The position numbers were made by a program, and so were the translations under genes. A stretch of DNA of 64,000 nucleotides from positions 11,846,545-11,910,544 of the forward strand of contig NC_088790.1 in the NCBI RefSeq assembly GCF_949628265.1. The letters are read 5' to 3'. The notes beneath the pieces are model-generated. The model was not told the DNA's origin and did no database searches. It was given only the letters and a program-made list of their open reading frames with translations. Source of the stretch: Cloeon dipterum (taxonomy: Eukaryota > Arthropoda > Insecta > Ephemeroptera > Baetidae). Positions within the stretch are counted from its first letter, which is position 1. Each line of letters begins with the position of its first letter. Below are positions 62,840 to 64,000 of this stretch, one piece after another.

Positions 62840-64000
62840 TTTGCCAGTTTTCACTCATTTTCGCGCCTCTGCCGCTTCCGCGTTGCAGACTTGTTATAAC
62901 ATCGCGCGGCTTGTAATCTAGGTCAGGCTTGAAAATCCCGCCTCATGTGCATTTTGCAATTTCCTGCTTTTCGAGACTGAAATGTTTATTATTTTTTAAA
63001 TGTTTTTAGTTTATAACTTTTGTACCGTTGACCTTAATTTTGTAGTGTTGCAAATTGACGCAGATATATAGCTTTGAGGCTTATTTTGGCTCCTATTCTT
63101 TTAACAATGGTTCACCTTTCTTTTTTGGCCGTCCAATTTCTATTGAGCGCTTACATCGAGGAATGGTTACTCGTGCTGAAACGGAAACGCAACAGATGTT
63201 TCCAGTCTGCTATATCACGGTAACTGCTGTAAATAATTTTAAGAGAAAATTAAAAGAAATACACAAGCAGGAAAAAACTTATTCAGATCATTTTTCACTC
63301 TAGGAGCCTCTTTTCAACTTTTATTTTTTATTCAATTATATTTCTCAAAAAAGACTTTTAAATACATACATCAGATGCTTATTTTGAAAATTGCCTCTTG
63401 TTTACATTTGTGTGACCTGGTAACCTACAAACAAAGAGCTGTGGTTCTTTTCCCGCTCTCAACATTTCCTGAACAAGCTAAGAGATGACTCTTAAACATC
63501 GTATTTAACGACACTTTCCCTTTTTACTGATCCGCTGACGTAATAATTGTTGATTGTGAGAAACACCTTTCATCCTGAAAAGGCAATTTAGTCAAATAAA
63601 AACCTCTAACTAGTTCTGAAACTTTAGAATGATCATAGCGTCAGCTCGCTGTTATTAATCCGCAGTGGAATATCTGGATTAAAATGACGGAGAGTGTCAT
63701 TTATGTGCAATTACACCACGCGGAGCCTTCGCGGTTTCCGCGGTGAAAATCACATTTTGCTTCGATTACCATAGCGTTTATACACATATCGCTGGTTTCC
63801 GCTCGTTTTGCAATTGATTAAACTTCGATTCACTGCCATTGTCATTTGCATAAAGCAATATGCGACTGAGTAAATGTCAACATTGCGTGCGCGGCGCTGA
63901 ACTCTCTCCGCGCAGCCAAAATGCATTGACCTCGATTTGAGTGAAATAAACTTGGAGTTATTATGTCACATTATATCACAGATGTATTTGAATGATAGAT
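62840..64000. other. probable first intron, no supported exon
   Basis: AT-rich sequence downstream of the 62833 donor. A GC-richer patch at 63700-63920 has no bounded coding frame on either strand. Confidence 0.35.

Overview
The window is nuclear DNA of an arthropod, most likely an insect. Genes are split by long AT-rich introns with GT-AG borders, coding exons are clearly more GC-rich than their surroundings, and recognisable products (Ssdp, a mitochondrial succinate-semialdehyde dehydrogenase) have the animal form. No rRNA, tRNA or CRISPR array was seen. All gene models below were joined by hand from splice signals and reading phase; there is no transcript evidence.

Layout. 1-2.8 kb: gene-free. 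2.96-19.1 kb (minus): an unrecognised single-pass membrane protein of about 799 residues, with what looks like a second start inside exon 6 giving a soluble form of about 641 residues with a Cys-rich N-terminus. Three GC-rich promoter-like islands (12.7, 14.6, 19.3 kb) fall in this locus, two of them with a perfect TGACGTCA site. 21.5 and 22.4 kb (minus): isolated coding-looking exons of unresolved genes. 25.4-26.6 kb (plus): a strong TATA box followed by a start exon whose splice phase fits exon 2 of the next gene. 28.0-37.7 kb (plus): Ssdp, 17 coding exons, complete, 467 residues. 39.7-43.3 kb (minus): succinate-semialdehyde dehydrogenase, 8 exons, complete, 510 residues. 44.1-44.75 kb (minus): a decayed protein gene. 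44.8-47.7 kb (minus): a 5'-truncated non-LTR retrotransposon with an open endonuclease/reverse-transcriptase frame and a 14-bp target-site duplication. 47.9-48.7 kb (minus): a small secreted peptide precursor of 82 residues ending in Arg-Phe-Gly. 51.8-56.5 kb (plus): a neuropeptide-type prohormone gene with two apparently alternative last exons, each encoding a Cys-ring peptide followed by Ser-Pro-Gly-Lys-Arg. 58.4-61 kb: weaker exon candidates on both strands. 62.8 kb (plus): the first coding exon of a gene that leaves the window.

The genes are not an operon and need not work together. Two known functions are present: Ssdp is the adaptor of the Chip/LDB transcription complex and the Wnt enhanceosome, and SSADH finishes the GABA shunt in mitochondria. 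The two peptide-precursor genes and the membrane protein suggest a neural or endocrine neighbourhood, but that is inference.

Repeats include a family of short inverted-repeat elements (termini near AGGTCTCAGCC) in at least three good copies, a second inverted-repeat element at 20.4 kb, a foldback at 52.4 kb, a (TA)32 tract and several perfect hairpins.
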